Source: Zingiber officinale
Lineage: Eukaryota; Streptophyta; Magnoliopsida; Zingiberales; Zingiberaceae
NCBI RefSeq assembly: GCF_018446385.1
Contig: NC_056001.1
Location: 9,976,672 to 10,040,671 of the forward strand
Length of the DNA: 64,000 bases
Direction: 5' to 3'
The translations under genes were made by a program, and so were the position numbers. This document shows positions 61,853 through 64,000 of the stretch, piece after piece (the stretch's first letter is position 1; every line of letters begins with the position of its first letter). The notes beneath the pieces were generated by a model. The model did no database searches, had not been told where the DNA came from, and saw only the letters and a program-made list of their open reading frames with translations.

Positions 61853-64000
61853 TGTAAGACCGTTGCCGCCGGCTAGAAGGGGGGTTGAATAGCCTTGTAA
61901 AATAAAAACAAAAATACCCTTCTCGAACTTTCAATAATACACTTGCATAAAATAAATTGAATAGAAACTTAAAGAAAGGAAGAGGCAAAAGGATTTACTT
62001 GGTTACAACCAAGAAGGTTGTTAATCCAAGGAATGTCGCACTAGTATCTCCTTCGGGCGGAGAAGCCTTTTACAGCAGTGAAAGCGCAAAACAAAGAAGC
62101 TAAACTAAAACTGAAGCATACAAGCGTTGGAAATGAATTGCTCTGAGTTGTTGAAAAGCTTCTGGACCAAGGCTATATTTATAGCCTTGGTCAGGGTGCC
62201 TGAAAGGGTTCTGGGCACCATGAGGGGGATAAAACTTTATCCCCCAATGTTTAGATCGTGAAAGACTCGATATGGTCAAAGATTGACTTCCGGGCGCCCC
62301 GGTACGTTTCGGGCGCCCTGGTAAGCTCCGAGCGCCCCGGACCCAAAAGTCAACTCTAGTTGACTTTTTCAGTCCGGGTCCTCTGCTCCGGCTCTAGTCG
62401 CCTCGATCCGGGTCTTCAACTCCAGATCTGCTTGCTTGGGTGATCTCAGCCATCCGGAAAAGGGCTCACCCGAACCCAACTTCCGGTCTTCTTGAGTGGG
62501 CTTCCGCTCCGGCTTCTCGTCCCTCGGAATCGCCGTGTGTCTCCTTCTCGTCCGCCGACGTACTCATCCACAGTCTTCGTCCCCCGGACGCACCGCGTGC
62601 CGTCCTTCTCGCTAGCTGCGTCTCTTGCTCCTCGAGCAGTCTTCCGCTCCGACTTTCGTCCCTTGGAACCACCACACGCTTCCTTCTCGTCCGCCGGTGT
62701 ACTCTTCCGCAGCGCCTCGTCCCTCGGACGCACCGCGTGTCATCCTTCTCGCTAGCTGCGTCTTCCACTCGACTACCTGTGCTCCTAAGCTCCTGCACAC
62801 TTAGACACAAGGTTAGAAACACACAGGACCTAACTTAGCTTGTTGATCACACCAAAACAACCTTGGGGTTCCAACAATCTCCCCCTTTTTGGTGTGAGCA
62901 ACCCAAGTTAAGATAGGGTAAAAATAGACATAAAATAAACTTAACTAAATTTGTAATTAAGTGCAAAAATAAAACAAGTTAAATTTTGGTCTACCTACCC
63001 CTAGACTTATACTTTTCCTTCTCCCCTTTGATCACATAAAAAATGAGGTTATAAAAAGATCTAAGGGTAAAAACTTAGAAAATTTTGAGATCCTTAAAAT
63101 TTTTTTTGCAATAATAAACAGTTTCTGTAAAAAAAAAATTAAGTAAAATTTTAAGAAAATTTTCTAAGTGAAATTATAAAAAAAAATCTAACTTAGACAG
63201 CTCTTTAAAAAATATTTTAAAAAAATATTTAAGTCTTTGCAAAAATTATTTTTGAAATAAAAAATTCTAACTTAAGATTTTTCTAAGTAAAAATTTCACG
63301 TAAAAGTATTTTTCTAAATAGAAAAATATTTTGAAAAAAAAATGTTTGAAAAACTTTAAAAGTATTAATTAATTCTAATTTTAATGCTTTGACCGAAAGT
63401 TAATTAAATATTTATTTCAATATTTTGGCTTCCAAGTCGTGGCGAGGCACTAGACCTTCTTGGTTATTGGATCAACAACCACTTCCTTAGACAAAGCCTC
63501 ATAAAGAAATTCATTGTTTAATTTTCTCGCTGAAAGAATTAATTTCGTTTAAAATTTAGACTAAGCAAGATTTAGGAACCCAATATAAGTTCCAGCCTAC
63601 TGGATTAACTAAATATTTCTTAGGTAGATATTTTCTTAAAATATTTCTAATTTGTCCTTGGTGATATCTATAATACCAATTTAAATTTTTAAATTTTCTA
63701 AAATTAGATGAGCATGCTTGATTTTTCAAATTATCTACTTGAATTTTCAGATCTTTATTTTTCTAATTTCAATTTCTCATTTTCTAATTTTGATTTGTCT
63801 AATTCTTCTAAGGGACAAGATTTAGCCAAAGTTATTTTTAAGTTTTTAATCTCCTTTTCTAATTTGCAACAGTCTTTTGTTAATAGTTTAACAAACTTAA
63901 AGAGTTTATCGGGAGGAAGTGATCGTACCTCACTTACCTTGTCAATCTCGTTGTCCGTTTCTCTCCCTGAACTGCTGCTTTCTCCGACGTGGCTCCCCCT
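61853..64000 (-). mobile_element. Gag-only LTR retrotransposon, copy 2 (runs off the window)
   Basis: 3' LTR at 61853-62876 (1,024 bp; ends TGTAAGACCGTTGCC and GGGTTCCAACA), then a polypurine tract (AAAAAGGGGGAGAT on the minus strand, 62890-62877), then AT-rich DNA colinear with 56233 onward of copy 1, and from about 63930 leftwards the C-terminal Gag coiled-coil region, as at 57450 in copy 1. The pol genes are absent from the same place as in copy 1. The rest lies beyond the window. It looks broken. Confidence 0.7.

Overview
This is plant nuclear DNA. Genes have many GT-AG introns, plant-only families are present (PSI1/DUF668, pseudo-response regulator with CCT motif, germin-like protein, HVA22, plastid triosephosphate isomerase), and nested LTR retrotransposons dominate the right third. 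Codon bias in GC-rich first exons and the style of the LTRs suggest a monocot, perhaps Zingiberales; that placement is inference.

Layout. 0.2-6.5 kb (minus): a decayed CLAVATA1-like LRR receptor gene split by a Ty1/copia element with an exact 5-bp target duplication. 7.9-18.1 kb (minus): an intact-looking 12-exon PSI1-like gene (596 codons) whose large introns hold a hAT element and old repeats. 19.8-26.2 kb: a GAATTC-rich tandem array, a Tourist-type MITE, a decayed RTE-type LINE and remnants of a gag-bearing LTR element. 27.2-30.6 kb (plus): plastid TPI, 9 exons. 31.8-33.3 kb (plus): HVA22-like gene, 6 exons. 33.4-35.0 kb: a cluster of tRNA-derived SINE-like units with a 366-bp tandem duplication. 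36.3-39.9 kb (plus): a PRR5/PRR95-type clock gene, 8 exons, with four perfect evening elements and a G-box upstream. 40.3-41.0 kb (minus): a germin-like protein gene, convergent with the PRR. From about 42.9 kb to the end there is no host gene: solo LTRs, a broken Copia element containing several younger insertions, a TRIM, and two copies of a gag-only LTR element.

The five intact-looking genes are independent housekeeping, clock, stress and wall genes; nothing suggests they form one pathway. The most unusual material is in the repeats: an LTR family whose two copies share a gag-only layout and a conserved inverted repeat around the polypurine tract, LTR families that each carry their own array of short palindromes, and an LTR whose tip and polypurine junction is tandemly repeated. 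For the host genes the exon models come from splice signals and protein continuity read by eye, and each adds up to a whole number of codons.
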